A stretch of 64,000 nt of DNA from Aerococcaceae bacterium DSM 111021 (GTDB lineage Bacteria > Bacillota > Bacilli > Lactobacillales > Aerococcaceae): contig JACCEK010000001.1 in the NCBI GenBank assembly GCA_020112395.1, positions 682,001 through 746,000 on the forward strand, given 5' to 3'. This document shows, piece by piece, positions 17,937 through 27,811 of the stretch (its first letter is position 1; each line of letters opens with the position of its first letter). The translations under genes were made by a program, and so were the position numbers. Under the pieces are notes generated by a model. The model did no database searches and was not told where the DNA came from. It was given only the letters and a program-made list of their open reading frames with translations.

Positions 17937-20822
17937 TTAATCAGTAACTGATTCTTTTGTTGATTCCATTGCTTCATCTAAAGCTTCTTTGTACTCATTC
18001 GTATCCTCTTCAGGTAAATCAATCGAATTAATGTCTTCAAGGTTAATAATATATTTTGGATGGAATGTATCATTAGCTTGTTGATCAAATGTAAAGAATA
18101 AAATTTGAATATCATCACTAATATCTTGAAGCACTTTATACATGCTTGTTTTTCGGAACTCATCAAAATTCACAAAAGCATCATCAATAATAATCGGCAT
18201 CTTGATCATTGTCTGTGCACTGATAACAAAAGCTAATCTTAAGGCAACATACAATTGTTCTAAAGTACCTTGTGATAATTCATGCGGTGAGAACAACACA
18301 TCACTGAACTGCTTCACTTTGATATCTTTTTTATTCATCTTGATTTGTGTGTAACGGCTAAAACTTAGGATATTAAATATTCGGTCCGCAATAGTATTCA
18401 TTTCACTTACTGGGTTATCCAATCCCTTACGCAATGTTTGGTTAATCATATCCATTGCTAGACGTTTTGTTCCCCATTCACGAATCACTTCTAATATTTC
18501 AGTCTTTTTATTCTCAAGTTGTTGAGTTAATTCTTGATGTGTGCCATCTTGTTCAAGGTGTCTAATTTCAACAATTAAGTTCGCACGCTCACGAATATAT
18601 GGATCCAACTTCCCTTTAAGAATCGCATGTTCGCGTTCTGATTCATTGAATGATTCATTCAGACTCTGCTTACTTTCAATCATCGCTAATTCATTTTCAA
18701 AACCAATTATTTGTTCTTTATAAATTTCTTTCTTGCTTGTTAAGTCCTCTATCTCTTGATTGATAGAGACACGTTGCTCGAATTCTAAGCGATTTGTAAC
18801 ATCTGTTTCGTTATAAATTGCTTGGATTTCAACTTGTTTCGCATCGATTCGTTCTTTATTCTTCGTTATACGATTTGATGATTCAACCAAACGCTCTTTC
18901 AAGCTGTTACCACGTTGTTGTGATTGAACGAGTGATGCTTCTACTTCTTCAACATGACGTATTAGAACGCGTGTTGATAAATCATTAGCAGGGAACCTTT
19001 CTAACAATGGTTCAATTGAGTCTTTCCAATCTTCAATCTGAGAATTTAATTTTGCTAACTCAGTTTCATAAGCTTCGCGTTTTTCAATTTCCATAAAGTA
19101 CTGTTTAACTGGATTAGTTTTTAATATCCATTCAGGGTCAGCCGTTGGATAAAATCCAATGTCTGTCAACCAGTGATTTTGCTCTTTAATAATTTCAGCT
19201 CTCAGATCTTCTTTTTCATTAATCATGTCTTCTTTTTCGTTAATTTCAGTACCTAGTTCACGACTTTGCTCGCTCACTTGTTTCTCTTCATCTTTTAAAT
19301 AATTTGCCTTATCTAACACTGGGCTATTATTAAAATCATTCATTAAGTTTCGATGTTTTACGAACACAAATGATACCGAAGCTAACCCAACGATAGTCAT
19401 AATGACACCTAACCAAAAAATAATATTCGCCATACTCGCATTATTTACTAGATTGAAAAATACGATAATAATCCCCACAATCAGCAGAGTTAAGCCGATA
19501 AAGTACTCAGATAGACGGGTATTCTGAATTAATATCTCTTCTTCATTCACCCGTTGGCTTTCAATCTTCGCCACATTTTGGCGAAGATTCGCACTTTTGT
19601 TTTGAAGATTCTTTCTTTGCTCTAACAACATTTTGCGTTGGATACGAATTGTTTCGATTTCAGAATTCATATCGATTAATTTCGTTTGAATTAGTAGCCC
19701 TTTTTCAACTTTCACTTCATATGCCTGGCTGTTTTCAATCTTCTCTGGATAAAATTGTCCTTTATGAGCTAATTGCGCCATCGCTTCATTTGTTTCATGA
19801 ATACGTTGATTCATTTGCTCAAACTTAGTTTGGATTTCTTTAATCTGTTCTGTATTTGCCAACCATTTTTTCCGGTCTTGTTCGTGATTATTCGCCCAGT
19901 TATACCGAGTCAATTGTGCTAAATCATTTTGGATATGCGCAATACGTTCTGTTAAAGTTGTCATCTCTTCTTCTAAGTTCTGAATTGATTCAACATTATC
20001 TTTAATTGTTTTCGGTGCGTTCTCAGGAATTGATGTGAATACTAGTCCTTGTAAAGCTTTCTCTGTCGCCTTTAATTTTAAGTAAGCGTCATACCGTGAG
20101 ATAAGTTTATCTTTTTCACGGATATCTTGCTCTACTTGATTTAATTGCTGATTGGTTTCTTTGATTGCAACATCAATCTTATCTCGACGTCTTGCTAAAT
20201 CATTATAGCGGCCCATATTGCGCTTGGCTTCATTCGCTTGCTCAGACAGATTATCGAAATCATTTAACAAACGGTTTAATTCTGGCTTAACACCTTTTTG
20301 CTTATATAATTCATTCGTTTGCTTCTCTAAATCTTTAGATATACTTAAAAACTTATCGCTTCCAAGTGTTCCAATGCTTAGGAAGTAATCGTTTAATTGA
20401 TCTGCACCGACATTAGACAACGCTTGAAGATTAGCTAAATTAAACGCATAAAAGTTATCGAATAAATTCTCATCCAGTCCACCTAATATTTCATTCAGTT
20501 TAGAAATATCGAGTTCTTCACCTGTATCATTATACAGTTTCAAGTGTTTATCCGTACGTTCAATCCATACGTCCCCATTATTTGTTTCAGTTAATAGAAT
20601 ACGTCCCCCGTAAATATCACTGTTCTTAGGTTCATAACGATTCGCCTGATTCACTCGTTTACGGCGGCTAGGAAAACCAAATAAAATTGATCGGATAAAT
20701 GACTGCAAAGTTGATTTCCCTGATTCGTTACGTCCGTAAAACAATTGAATATCATCGTTTATATCAAACTTTTGATTCACCCAACGCCCATATCCGTATA
20801 TATCTAATGTTTTAATCCTCAT
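17937..20822 (-). CDS. yhaN: SbcC/Rad50-like AAA ATPase YhaN
   Basis: A 961-residue structural-maintenance-type ATPase. Walker A is in FYGRNESGKSTLQSF near residue 33. Long coiled coils fill about 170-430 and 490-800, and the C-terminal half-site reads ELSQGTLEQLYVALRLAF (signature) then MPIIIDDAFVNFD (Walker B). Unlike classic SbcC, a hydrophobic pair of segments lies mid-protein (about 447-487, LIVGIIIVFFNLV and IIFWLGVIMTIVGL), seen in YhaN proteins and suggesting membrane attachment. The longer frame starts with TTG at 20831, directly against the GGAGG ribosome site, so the ATG at 20822 is preferred. It overlaps yhaO by 11 bp and probably forms a nuclease complex with it. Confidence 0.92.
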   Translation of the reverse strand: MRIKTLDIYGYGRWVNQKFDINDDIQLFYGRNESGKSTLQSFIRSILFGFPSRRKRVNQANRYEPKNSDIYGGRILLTETNNGDVWIERTDKHLKLYNDTGEELDISKLNEILGGLDENLFDNFYAFNLANLQALSNVGADQLNDYFLSIGTLGSDKFLSISKDLEKQTNELYKQKGVKPELNRLLNDFDNLSEQANEAKRNMGRYNDLARRRDKIDVAIKETNQQLNQVEQDIREKDKLISRYDAYLKLKATEKALQGLVFTSIPENAPKTIKDNVESIQNLEEEMTTLTERIAHIQNDLAQLTRYNWANNHEQDRKKWLANTEQIKEIQTKFEQMNQRIHETNEAMAQLAHKGQFYPEKIENSQAYEVKVEKGLLIQTKLIDMNSEIETIRIQRKMLLEQRKNLQNKSANLRQNVAKIESQRVNEEEILIQNTRLSEYFIGLTLLIVGIIIVFFNLVNNASMANIIFWLGVIMTIVGLASVSFVFVKHRNLMNDFNNSPVLDKANYLKDEEKQVSEQSRELGTEINEKEDMINEKEDLRAEIIKEQNHWLTDIGFYPTADPEWILKTNPVKQYFMEIEKREAYETELAKLNSQIEDWKDSIEPLLERFPANDLSTRVLIRHVEEVEASLVQSQQRGNSLKERLVESSNRITKNKERIDAKQVEIQAIYNETDVTNRLEFEQRVSINQEIEDLTSKKEIYKEQIIGFENELAMIESKQSLNESFNESEREHAILKGKLDPYIRERANLIVEIRHLEQDGTHQELTQQLENKKTEILEVIREWGTKRLAMDMINQTLRKGLDNPVSEMNTIADRIFNILSFSRYTQIKMNKKDIKVKQFSDVLFSPHELSQGTLEQLYVALRLAFVISAQTMIKMPIIIDDAFVNFDEFRKTSMYKVLQDISDDIQILFFTFDQQANDTFHPKYIINLEDINSIDLPEEDTNEYKEALDEAMESTKESVTD

Positions 20823-22083
20823 CAGGCTCAACCTCCATCTCAGTATCTAACCCAATCATTTGAGCGATTAATTGGCGAGCCGAATGTATCATATCTTTTC
20901 TAATTTCCTCATTATGTTCAAGATTAAAATGTCGTTTCACTAGAGGATGACTATATAAGTCAGATACAACAGCCTTAAAACGATCCCCTTCATCTAATTC
21001 TTCAATAACTTTATCAAAACTTTCTTCTAAGCTTTTATCAAAATCAAAGACATCTAAAGACACATTCAACTTCGGAGTCATGCGGTGAATCATTACAAAA
21101 GGACTCTCGTCATAGTCATGATTTAATACGTGGAAGAATTCACCTTCTTGTACTTGTTCAAGGAGATGAGCATCAAGTCTTTGAGCTTGAGTTAATTCAA
21201 CATGCACGAAATAAGTTTGTTGATTTGCATGTGCTTCATCTTTAAAGTTTTCAATAATTTGTTTTAAATGCTCTATGACATCCGATGCTTGCCAATCAGA
21301 CTGACATTCTATTTTTGCACTTTCCCAGACTATAGAAGCAAGTGAATAAAACGTGTTCGTCGATTTTTGGCCCTTCTCTAATTCAATGATATAACAACCC
21401 TTATCTCCAGATTCATTAATATGACGCCCTTGAATTGTACCAGCATACTGTATTAAAGGTTCCTGATTCAATACTTCAGCTTTATGTATATGACCTAGTG
21501 CCCAATAATCATAGTTTTTAGATAATAACTCTTCTAAACTAAAAGGAGCATAATTTCCTGATTCAGATTCAATTCCTTCTAATGCACCGTGTAGTAATCC
21601 AATGCTAAACATTTCTGCATTATGATTAACAGGATATTCTTTAATGACACGTTCCTGAACCCACTTAGTTGTATAGCTAAAACCATGTATCTGTACAACA
21701 CGACCGTCTTCTAGTCTGAAATCAAAGCTAGATACTTGACGTGAGTCTAATGCATGAACGTTTTGTGGATAAACCATTCGTGCTTTATCCGATCTTAAAT
21801 AATCATGATTTCCATGTATTAACACAACAGGAATATCTACTTTATCTAAACGCTCCATTTGATTCATAAAAAAATGTTGAGCGACAATTGATTGTCGCTC
21901 ACTGTTATAAATATCACCAGAAATAAGCATTACATCGACGTCTTCATTGATTGCAATACTGACACATCGTTCAAACGCTTTAAAGGGAGCATGAATCAAT
22001 TCTTTTTGTAACTTTGGTGAATCATTACCAATCCCGACAAAGGGACTATCTAGATGTAAATCACTAACATGTAATAACTTCAA
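20812..22083 (-). CDS. yhaO: SbcD/Mre11-like DNA exonuclease YhaO
   Basis: A calcineurin-like metallophosphoesterase of about 423 residues with the Mre11 motif set: HVSDLHLDSPF, SGDIYNSE, HGNHDY, and GHIHKAE. It is the expected nuclease partner of YhaN in DNA end processing. The frame extends to an ATG at 22101, but this lies upstream of the ribosome site AAAGGAG; a TTG at 22083, 8 nt after it, gives an N-terminus LKLLHVSDLHLDSPF as in the family and is the likely start. The C-terminus overlaps yhaN. Confidence 0.93.
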   Translation of the reverse strand: MKLLHVSDLHLDSPFVGIGNDSPKLQKELIHAPFKAFERCVSIAINEDVDVMLISGDIYNSERQSIVAQHFFMNQMERLDKVDIPVVLIHGNHDYLRSDKARMVYPQNVHALDSRQVSSFDFRLEDGRVVQIHGFSYTTKWVQERVIKEYPVNHNAEMFSIGLLHGALEGIESESGNYAPFSLEELLSKNYDYWALGHIHKAEVLNQEPLIQYAGTIQGRHINESGDKGCYIIELEKGQKSTNTFYSLASIVWESAKIECQSDWQASDVIEHLKQIIENFKDEAHANQQTYFVHVELTQAQRLDAHLLEQVQEGEFFHVLNHDYDESPFVMIHRMTPKLNVSLDVFDFDKSLEESFDKVIEELDEGDRFKAVVSDLYSHPLVKRHFNLEHNEEIRKDMIHSARQLIAQMIGLDTEMEVEPDED

Positions 22084-22140
22084 CTTACTTGCTCCTTTCA
22101 TTTAATCATTTTTATATAAGAGAGAAAATTTACGTAAAGG

Positions 22141-22185
22141 AAAAACCAGCCAAAAGCATCGAGCGTCTCGAAAACTTCCAGCTGG
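22141..22185 (-). terminator. Terminator after the YheA-family gene
   Basis: Outer CCAGC/GCTGG arms (22146-22150 with 22181-22185) enclose an inner TCGAG/CTCGA hairpin, followed by five T on the minus strand. The stem is short, so confidence is moderate. Confidence 0.55.
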
Positions 22186-22205
22186 CAATAAAGTTCAGCA
22201 AATAA

Positions 22206-22565
22206 TTACTGGCTCATGTTTTGGTATACTTCATTTAATGGCGTAGTAATAATTTGGTTGATATCGTTAATCGTTTGGCTTACTTGTTGTTCACTAGCCA
22301 TTAAACGATTAATATGTTCATCTTCTTGAACTTTAACAGACATTGCTTGAATGTTTGCAATCTCTTCTTCTGTTGGTGCTTCACCTTGCATTTGTTTCTG
22401 TTGTAATTGCTGAGAAATCGCACGGAATTCACTAAATAATGCACGACTTTCCTCGTTCGCTTCAATTGCTTCAACTGATTCTTTTAAATCAATATATGCT
22501 GGCAATGTTCTTAAGTCACGCTCTAATTGATTCGCTGTATCGTAAATGTTATTGTTTTCTGTCAT
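22206..22565 (-). CDS. yheA: YlbF/YmcA superfamily protein (YheA-like, UPF0342)
   Basis: A 119-residue, all-helical acidic protein. The pattern YDTANQLERDLRTLPAYIDL, then EESRALFSEFRAISQQLQQKQMQG and a C-terminal INDINQIITTPLNEVYQ fits the YheA branch of the YlbF/YmcA superfamily. Relatives YlbF and YmcA form a complex that affects RNase Y; YheA itself has no firmly known function. It sits between the class A PBP and yhaO on the same strand. The start has a GGAGAGA ribosome site. Confidence 0.88.
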   Translation of the reverse strand: MTENNNIYDTANQLERDLRTLPAYIDLKESVEAIEANEESRALFSEFRAISQQLQQKQMQGEAPTEEEIANIQAMSVKVQEDEHINRLMASEQQVSQTINDINQIITTPLNEVYQNMSQ

Positions 22566-22708
22566 AATCTCTCTCCTTCTTAACTTCTAACCTAATCTTA
22601 GCAAAATTAAGCTCTTTTTACTACCAGAAACGGTTATATATTCTAATTTAATTAAAAGTATGACTTAATCACTTTCAAAACCGTTTTGTCACAGCTTAAT
22701 CAAATAGA

Positions 22709-24826
22709 TTAATTAATCCAACCTGATACTTCATCAACAATATTTGATCCAATTCTTCCCATCTGATCGATAAGATTACTTCCATGTTCTGTGATAAACT
22801 CACCTGCATCATCTAAGAAGTAAGCAGCTTGTTCTTGCCAATTGTTAGCAGTTTCAACAATATTCGTTGTTTCTTGCGTTTGAGATGCATAAGTTACATT
22901 GAAAGGTGTCTGCGGTGATTGATTCATTAAAGCAGTAGTCTGTAGATTGAACAAAGCACCCATACCCGTAGGCATTATTTCATCCAGAGATACATCGCCA
23001 ATCTCATCTAACCCTGACCAAGATGCAATCACAAAGTCTGGAGTATACCCAACCATCCATCTGTCACGAGTATCCATATTCCCCTCACCAACTTCAGTAC
23101 TTCCTGTTTTACCCGCTAACATACCATAGTCAGGCCCTGATCCATAACCAGTACCGTATCCTCCATATGTATCTAACATCATGCTTGTCATATCAGCAGC
23201 GACATTCGATGTCATAACCATATGTTTAGCAGGTTTTTCATTGTTATAAACGACACGTCCGGATGCATCTTCAATTCGACGAATAAAGTTACTGTCATAT
23301 CTAATACCTTCATTAGCAAAAGCAGAATAAGCATTGGCTAGTTGTAATGGTGTTACTCCTTGACTAAATGCTCCTAAAGCCATGGTCAATTGTTGATCTT
23401 CTTGAGGAACATTAATTCCAAACTGTCTTAATTTTCTAACTGCCTCATTAATACCTATTTCATTCATAAGGTGTACAGCCGTTGTATTTTTACTTTGAGC
23501 TAAAGCATAATACAATTCGGTCTCTCCACCTGGTTCTGTGTAATGATTGTAGTTTTCTGGTGCATAATTATTAGTTCCATATCCTTGTACGACATCTGGA
23601 ACAATAGAGTGCATATTATATCCGTTCTCTAATGCCGGTACATACACTGCCATTGGTTTGATTGTAGACCCTGGTGAGCGGTACATATCTGTCGCTCGAT
23701 TAAAACCACGGTAAACATAATCTCCACGACCTCCATACACTGCCATAATCCCACCTGTCGTGGGATCAATGACAACACTTGCACTTTGAACTAACGGTTC
23801 ACCCGTTCCGTCATCTGGGAATATCCATGTATTCTCATATGAACTATCAATGGCATTTTGATACGCCGGATTTAAGTTTGTATAAATTTTATAACCCTTA
23901 GACAGCAAATCATCCTCCGGAATATTAGTGAGTGCTACTGCCTCATTGATTACACCATCGAAGTAGTACGGATAAGTATAACTATCTTCTACAAAATAAT
24001 TATCATAGAGATAAATCCCTTCAGCCATTATCCCATCAGCATCTTCTTGAGATATAACACCATCATCAGCCATTAATTGAGCTATGACATTACGGCGATC
24101 AATAGCCGCTTCATAATCATCAATAGGATTAAATATCGATGGCCCCTTGAGTGTACCTGTTAAAACCATACTTTCATTATAGTTTAATTGGGAAGCAGAG
24201 TGTCCAAAGTATTTCTGAGACGCATCTTCTATCCCCCATACACCGTTACCATAATATGAATTATTCAAATACATCTCCATTATTTGATCTTTCGTGTAGT
24301 GTTTTTCAACTTCTATAGAAAGAAATAATTCTTTAATTTTCCGCTGAAAAGTTTGATCAAGTGTTAAGAAGGCATTCTTAACTAGTTGTTGGGTGATAGT
24401 ACTCCCCCCACCTCCACTCGTATCTTGATTCATTAATAAACGGACAAACGCACGGCCAATACCAATCGTATCAAACCCATTATGCTCATAGAACCGTTTA
24501 TCCTCTACAGCTACGAGCGTTTCACGCATCTGCGGGGATATTTGTTCTAATGGCACGTATGAACCTTTTTGGGCCATCAGTGTCCCTGCGCTTGTATCAT
24601 CATAAGCATAAATAGTTGTTTGCGACATGAGTCCTTCCTGCAACGTTGCGACACTTGTCGTTTTCGCTATTAAAACGGAATAACTTGATAGTAGTAAGGC
24701 AAACGTTAAGCCTAGAAAGATTAACCACTTCCAACCACGATAATACTGCCACACTGATTTTACTTTGTCCCATGTCATATTATTTTTGGGAGTTCGGTTT
24801 ATTTTCTGATTTCTATTTTCTTCCAT
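22709..24826 (-). CDS. Class A penicillin-binding protein (transglycosylase/transpeptidase)
   Basis: A 705-residue bifunctional peptidoglycan synthase. A short basic cytoplasmic tail precedes one membrane anchor at about 34-54 (WLIFLGLTFALLLSSYSVLIA). The GT51 transglycosylase domain has EDKRFYEHNGFD (about 107) and GGGGSTITQQLVKN. The transpeptidase domain has the active Ser in SPGSTIKP (about 386), SKNT, and GKTGST (about 569). A short linker follows and there is no PASTA domain. It resembles the PBP2a type of streptococci, but I do not assign a symbol. A GGAGG ribosome site lies 6 nt before the ATG. Two inverted repeats sit in its promoter region. Confidence 0.96.
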   Translation of the reverse strand: MEENRNQKINRTPKNNMTWDKVKSVWQYYRGWKWLIFLGLTFALLLSSYSVLIAKTTSVATLQEGLMSQTTIYAYDDTSAGTLMAQKGSYVPLEQISPQMRETLVAVEDKRFYEHNGFDTIGIGRAFVRLLMNQDTSGGGGSTITQQLVKNAFLTLDQTFQRKIKELFLSIEVEKHYTKDQIMEMYLNNSYYGNGVWGIEDASQKYFGHSASQLNYNESMVLTGTLKGPSIFNPIDDYEAAIDRRNVIAQLMADDGVISQEDADGIMAEGIYLYDNYFVEDSYTYPYYFDGVINEAVALTNIPEDDLLSKGYKIYTNLNPAYQNAIDSSYENTWIFPDDGTGEPLVQSASVVIDPTTGGIMAVYGGRGDYVYRGFNRATDMYRSPGSTIKPMAVYVPALENGYNMHSIVPDVVQGYGTNNYAPENYNHYTEPGGETELYYALAQSKNTTAVHLMNEIGINEAVRKLRQFGINVPQEDQQLTMALGAFSQGVTPLQLANAYSAFANEGIRYDSNFIRRIEDASGRVVYNNEKPAKHMVMTSNVAADMTSMMLDTYGGYGTGYGSGPDYGMLAGKTGSTEVGEGNMDTRDRWMVGYTPDFVIASWSGLDEIGDVSLDEIMPTGMGALFNLQTTALMNQSPQTPFNVTYASQTQETTNIVETANNWQEQAAYFLDDAGEFITEHGSNLIDQMGRIGSNIVDEVSGWIN

Positions 24827-25148
24827 AGTTTGCCTCCTTTCATTTTTTATTGTTGTAAATAATATAGTACATTCTACATAGTTTGTTATCAGCCCTTAGG
24901 CTGATAGCTTTATCTATTATATAGATAAAATTAACCAACACAAGTTGTATCACACTAATTTAACTTAAGCTCATTATAAGCAATAATTGTGAAAAATAAA
25001 TGAAATATTAGCTATATTAATAGGTAATGTTTCAAAAGATGATAGCTGAATACGGTATACATCACACTTGTTTTGTCCGGGCCATGGTAATATGCGATTC
25101 ACTTTCGCTTTTACACAAGAATAGTGTCTTGATTTACGTGTATGCAAA
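24827..25148. other. Non-coding gap between PBP and glgA terminator
   Basis: This 322-bp stretch should hold the PBP promoter. Apart from the two inverted repeats at 24888-24927, I see no credible gene or RNA in it. The part at 25020-25148 is less AT-rich than its surroundings but shows no open frame with a ribosome site. Confidence 0.5.
24888..24927. repeat. Two adjacent inverted repeats upstream of the PBP gene
   Basis: ATCAGCC-CTTA-GGCTGAT at 24888-24905 and TTATCTAT-TAT-ATAGATAA at about 24910-24928 are both perfect palindromes with short loops, 62-102 bp before the PBP start. Neither is followed by a T-run on either strand, so they look like operators or RNA structures rather than terminators. 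Confidence 0.5.
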
Positions 25149-25205
25149 AGAAACTGTTGGAGAGTGAATAAGGTGTAAAACCTTATTCACTCTCCAACAG
25201 TTTCT
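25149..25205 (-). terminator. Very long terminator hairpin after glgA
   Basis: A perfect 26-bp stem (25149-25174 with 25180-25205, loop GTAAA) begins 11 bp after the glgA stop. On the minus strand it is followed only by TTTTG, a short U-run. The stem is much longer than needed. Confidence 0.8.
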
Positions 25206-25215
25206 ATTTATAAAT

Positions 25216-26652
25216 TTATTCAGTTATCAATTCGTTGTATAGATTAATATACTCTTTCGCTGGACCTTCCCAACTGAAATCACGACTCATCGCTTGTTGA
25301 ACTAACTTTTCCCAAGCTTGTTTATCATTACGGTATACATTCAACGCTATATTAATAACTTCCATCATTGTATTAGCATTAAATGGTGCGAAGCTAAACC
25401 CTGTTCCTTCACCTGTATATTGATTATATGGTTCAACAGTATCAACCAGTCCACCTGTTTCATGAACAATTGGTAATGTTCCATATCTCATTGCCATCAT
25501 TTGAGATAAACCACATGGCTCAAAGGCACTTGGCATTAGAAACATATCACTACTAGCATAGATAAGTTGAGCTAATTCGATATCGAACATAATACAAGAA
25601 CGCATCTTGTCTCGATATGCATCTTCAAAATATCTAAACGAATGTTCAAATTGTTCTTCTCCTGTACCAAGTAACACAACTTGAACGTCTTGTTGTAAAA
25701 GATCATTTAATTTTTCTTCAATTAACTGGAACCCTTTTTGATCAGTTAGGCGACTAACCATCCCAATAATTGGTACATCCGGATTCTCAGGCAAGCCTAA
25801 ACGTCTTTGCAGTTCGCGCTTATTATCTACTTTCCCTTTCATATCATCAATCGAGAAATGATGAGGAATGAGTGGATCAGTTTCCGGATTATTTGAATCA
25901 TAATCAATTCCGTTAATAATGCCACGCAACTTCCATCTATTGTGACGAATCACTTCATCAAGTCCTTCGCCAAATTCTGCTGTTGTAATCTCATCAGCAT
26001 AAGTAGGACTCACTGTTGTGACACGGTCAGAGAAATTAATTCCACCTTTTAAATAATTCACTAATTCATTCCATTTAACTCCATCATCAGTAAATGTATT
26101 GAAGCTCGTTCCAAAGACATTCGTTAATATACTAGGCTCGTATATTCCTTGGAAGCGAATATTATGAATAGTAATAACTTTACGGATTGATTTCAATGCA
26201 TCCTTCCAATGGTATCTATCCACCAACATTACTGGAATCATAGCTGTTTGCCAATCATTACAGTGAACAATATCTGGAATAAAGTCAACAACTTCCATCA
26301 TCTCAATTATTGCTGTTGAGAAATATGCAAATCGTTCTCCATCATCCCATTCTCCGTAAAGATCAGGACGATCAAAATTACTTAAGTTATCAATAAAATA
26401 ATACATCACATTATCATGTGATAAAGTTTTTATACCACAATAAACATTTTTATTCCCTAATTGAAAACGGAAATGTGAATGTTCTTTTAGTTGACTCTTA
26501 TATTTTTCTGGCATCTTAGTATAGTTTGGTAAAACGACTCTAATATCAACACCTTGTTTGACTAATTCTTTAGGTAGTGCAGCGGCAACATCTCCAAGTC
26601 CTCCAGACTTAAAAAACGGTGCTGCTTCGGCTGAAGCAAATAAAACCTTCAT
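25216..26652 (-). CDS. glgA: Glycogen synthase (ADP-glucose)
   Basis: A 478-residue GT5 enzyme that extends alpha-1,4-glucan from ADP-glucose. The N-terminal ADP-glucose motif KSGGLGDV is in FFKSGGLGDVAAALPKEL; the C-terminal half has GMVSRLTDQKGFQLI and the conserved FEPCGLSQMMAMRYGT. The longest frame begins at 26673, but the ATG at 26652, directly after GGAGGGG, gives the usual MKVLFASAEAAPF N-terminus. It starts 10 bp after glgD, is last in the glgBCDA operon, and is followed by a long terminator. Confidence 0.97.
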   Translation of the reverse strand: MKVLFASAEAAPFFKSGGLGDVAAALPKELVKQGVDIRVVLPNYTKMPEKYKSQLKEHSHFRFQLGNKNVYCGIKTLSHDNVMYYFIDNLSNFDRPDLYGEWDDGERFAYFSTAIIEMMEVVDFIPDIVHCNDWQTAMIPVMLVDRYHWKDALKSIRKVITIHNIRFQGIYEPSILTNVFGTSFNTFTDDGVKWNELVNYLKGGINFSDRVTTVSPTYADEITTAEFGEGLDEVIRHNRWKLRGIINGIDYDSNNPETDPLIPHHFSIDDMKGKVDNKRELQRRLGLPENPDVPIIGMVSRLTDQKGFQLIEEKLNDLLQQDVQVVLLGTGEEQFEHSFRYFEDAYRDKMRSCIMFDIELAQLIYASSDMFLMPSAFEPCGLSQMMAMRYGTLPIVHETGGLVDTVEPYNQYTGEGTGFSFAPFNANTMMEVINIALNVYRNDKQAWEKLVQQAMSRDFSWEGPAKEYINLYNELITE

Positions 26653-26662
26653 TTTTCCCCTC

Positions 26663-27811
26663 CTAGTCAGCATAAATGTGCGAGTTTTTTCCGATTACTT
26701 TTATATCGTCAGGTGATCCGATAATTTTGGCACCTGCTTCTACCGTTGTATTCTTATCAAGAATTGCATACTCGATTTGCGCACCTTCACCGACTTTAGT
26801 TCCTTGTAAAAGAATACTGTTCATAACAATAGCGTCTTTTTCAACAACAACACGACGGTTTAAAACCGAGCGTTTGACTGTTCCTGAGATAAACGTATCA
26901 CTTCCGACAAATGATTCTCTTACTTCAGATTCAGGTGAATAATAAGTAGGCGAACCGTGTTTCGTTTTTGTTAAGATTGGAATACTTGTTTGGAATAATG
27001 AAGCGAATGTCGGGAAACTCAATAACTCCATGTTCGCTTTATAATATTTATCAATTGTGTCAATATTTGATGCGTATCCTGTATATTCAAAACTATTCAA
27101 CGAACAAGTAGTTGAATAATGTTGTAACAATTCATTTAGTTCTAGATAAACTCCTTCTTCTGTAGCTTTGTCTATAATACTAAGCATTTTATCAACACCT
27201 AATAAATACATATTTAAACTTAGATTTACTTTTCCATCTTCTGAAGGTGTAACATAATCTGTGAATTTTTCGATGTCATCACCGTCAAAGACGATACCAT
27301 GAGCTAGTAATTCTTGATCAGAAATTTGATTTTTATCAAAGTGTTTATAAACAACTGTCACGTCTTTTCCGCTTTGAATATGTTGTTTTCTCACTGCTAT
27401 TATATCTAGATTAGCAATAATTTTACTTCCTGCTACAAAAACATACTCAGATTTTGATCTTTCTAAGAATAAACGATGGTTATAGTAAAAATCTTCATTT
27501 TCATGCGCATTTGGATTATTGCGCTTCCAATCTTGATGAGAAAAAGTAAATATACCTCCAGCTACTTCAGATTGTAAATCCCATGCACCTCCAGATCGAA
27601 CGTGATCATAAATCGATCGACCTGATTCACCAATAAATAAACCGACAGAGTTAATCTCAGCATGAGCTAAGTCTGAAAGCATAAAATCAATAATACGATA
27701 ACGTCCTGCGAATGGTAGTGCCGCGATTGGACGGTTATTTGTTAGTGGTTTTAGTTCCGTTGCATCCTCAGTTAAATTTATAATTGCACAAATATTATTC
27801 TTCACCATCAT
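26663..27811 (-). CDS. glgD: Glucose-1-phosphate adenylyltransferase, GlgD subunit
   Basis: A 382-residue nucleotidyltransferase-fold protein with a C-terminal left-handed beta-helix (hexapeptide repeats around [17 protein letters not shown]). The glgC-type N-terminal GGxGTRL loop is replaced ([23 protein letters not shown]), as in GlgD, which has little catalytic power and modulates GlgC in Bacillus and Lactobacillales. It overlaps glgC by 17 bp, with GGAGG placed 8 nt before its ATG at 27811. Confidence 0.95.
   Translation of the reverse strand: MMVKNNICAIINLTEDATELKPLTNNRPIAALPFAGRYRIIDFMLSDLAHAEINSVGLFIGESGRSIYDHVRSGGAWDLQSEVAGGIFTFSHQDWKRNNPNAHENEDFYYNHRLFLERSKSEYVFVAGSKIIANLDIIAVRKQHIQSGKDVTVVYKHFDKNQISDQELLAHGIVFDGDDIEKFTDYVTPSEDGKVNLSLNMYLLGVDKMLSIIDKATEEGVYLELNELLQHYSTTCSLNSFEYTGYASNIDTIDKYYKANMELLSFPTFASLFQTSIPILTKTKHGSPTYYSPESEVRESFVGSDTFISGTVKRSVLNRRVVVEKDAIVMNSILLQGTKVGEGAQIEYAILDKNTTVEAGAKIIGSPDDIKVIGKNSHIYAD

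Noticed and set aside
24888-24928. Terminators of an unseen gene upstream of the PBP
   Set aside because: No T-run on either side and no gene ending there.
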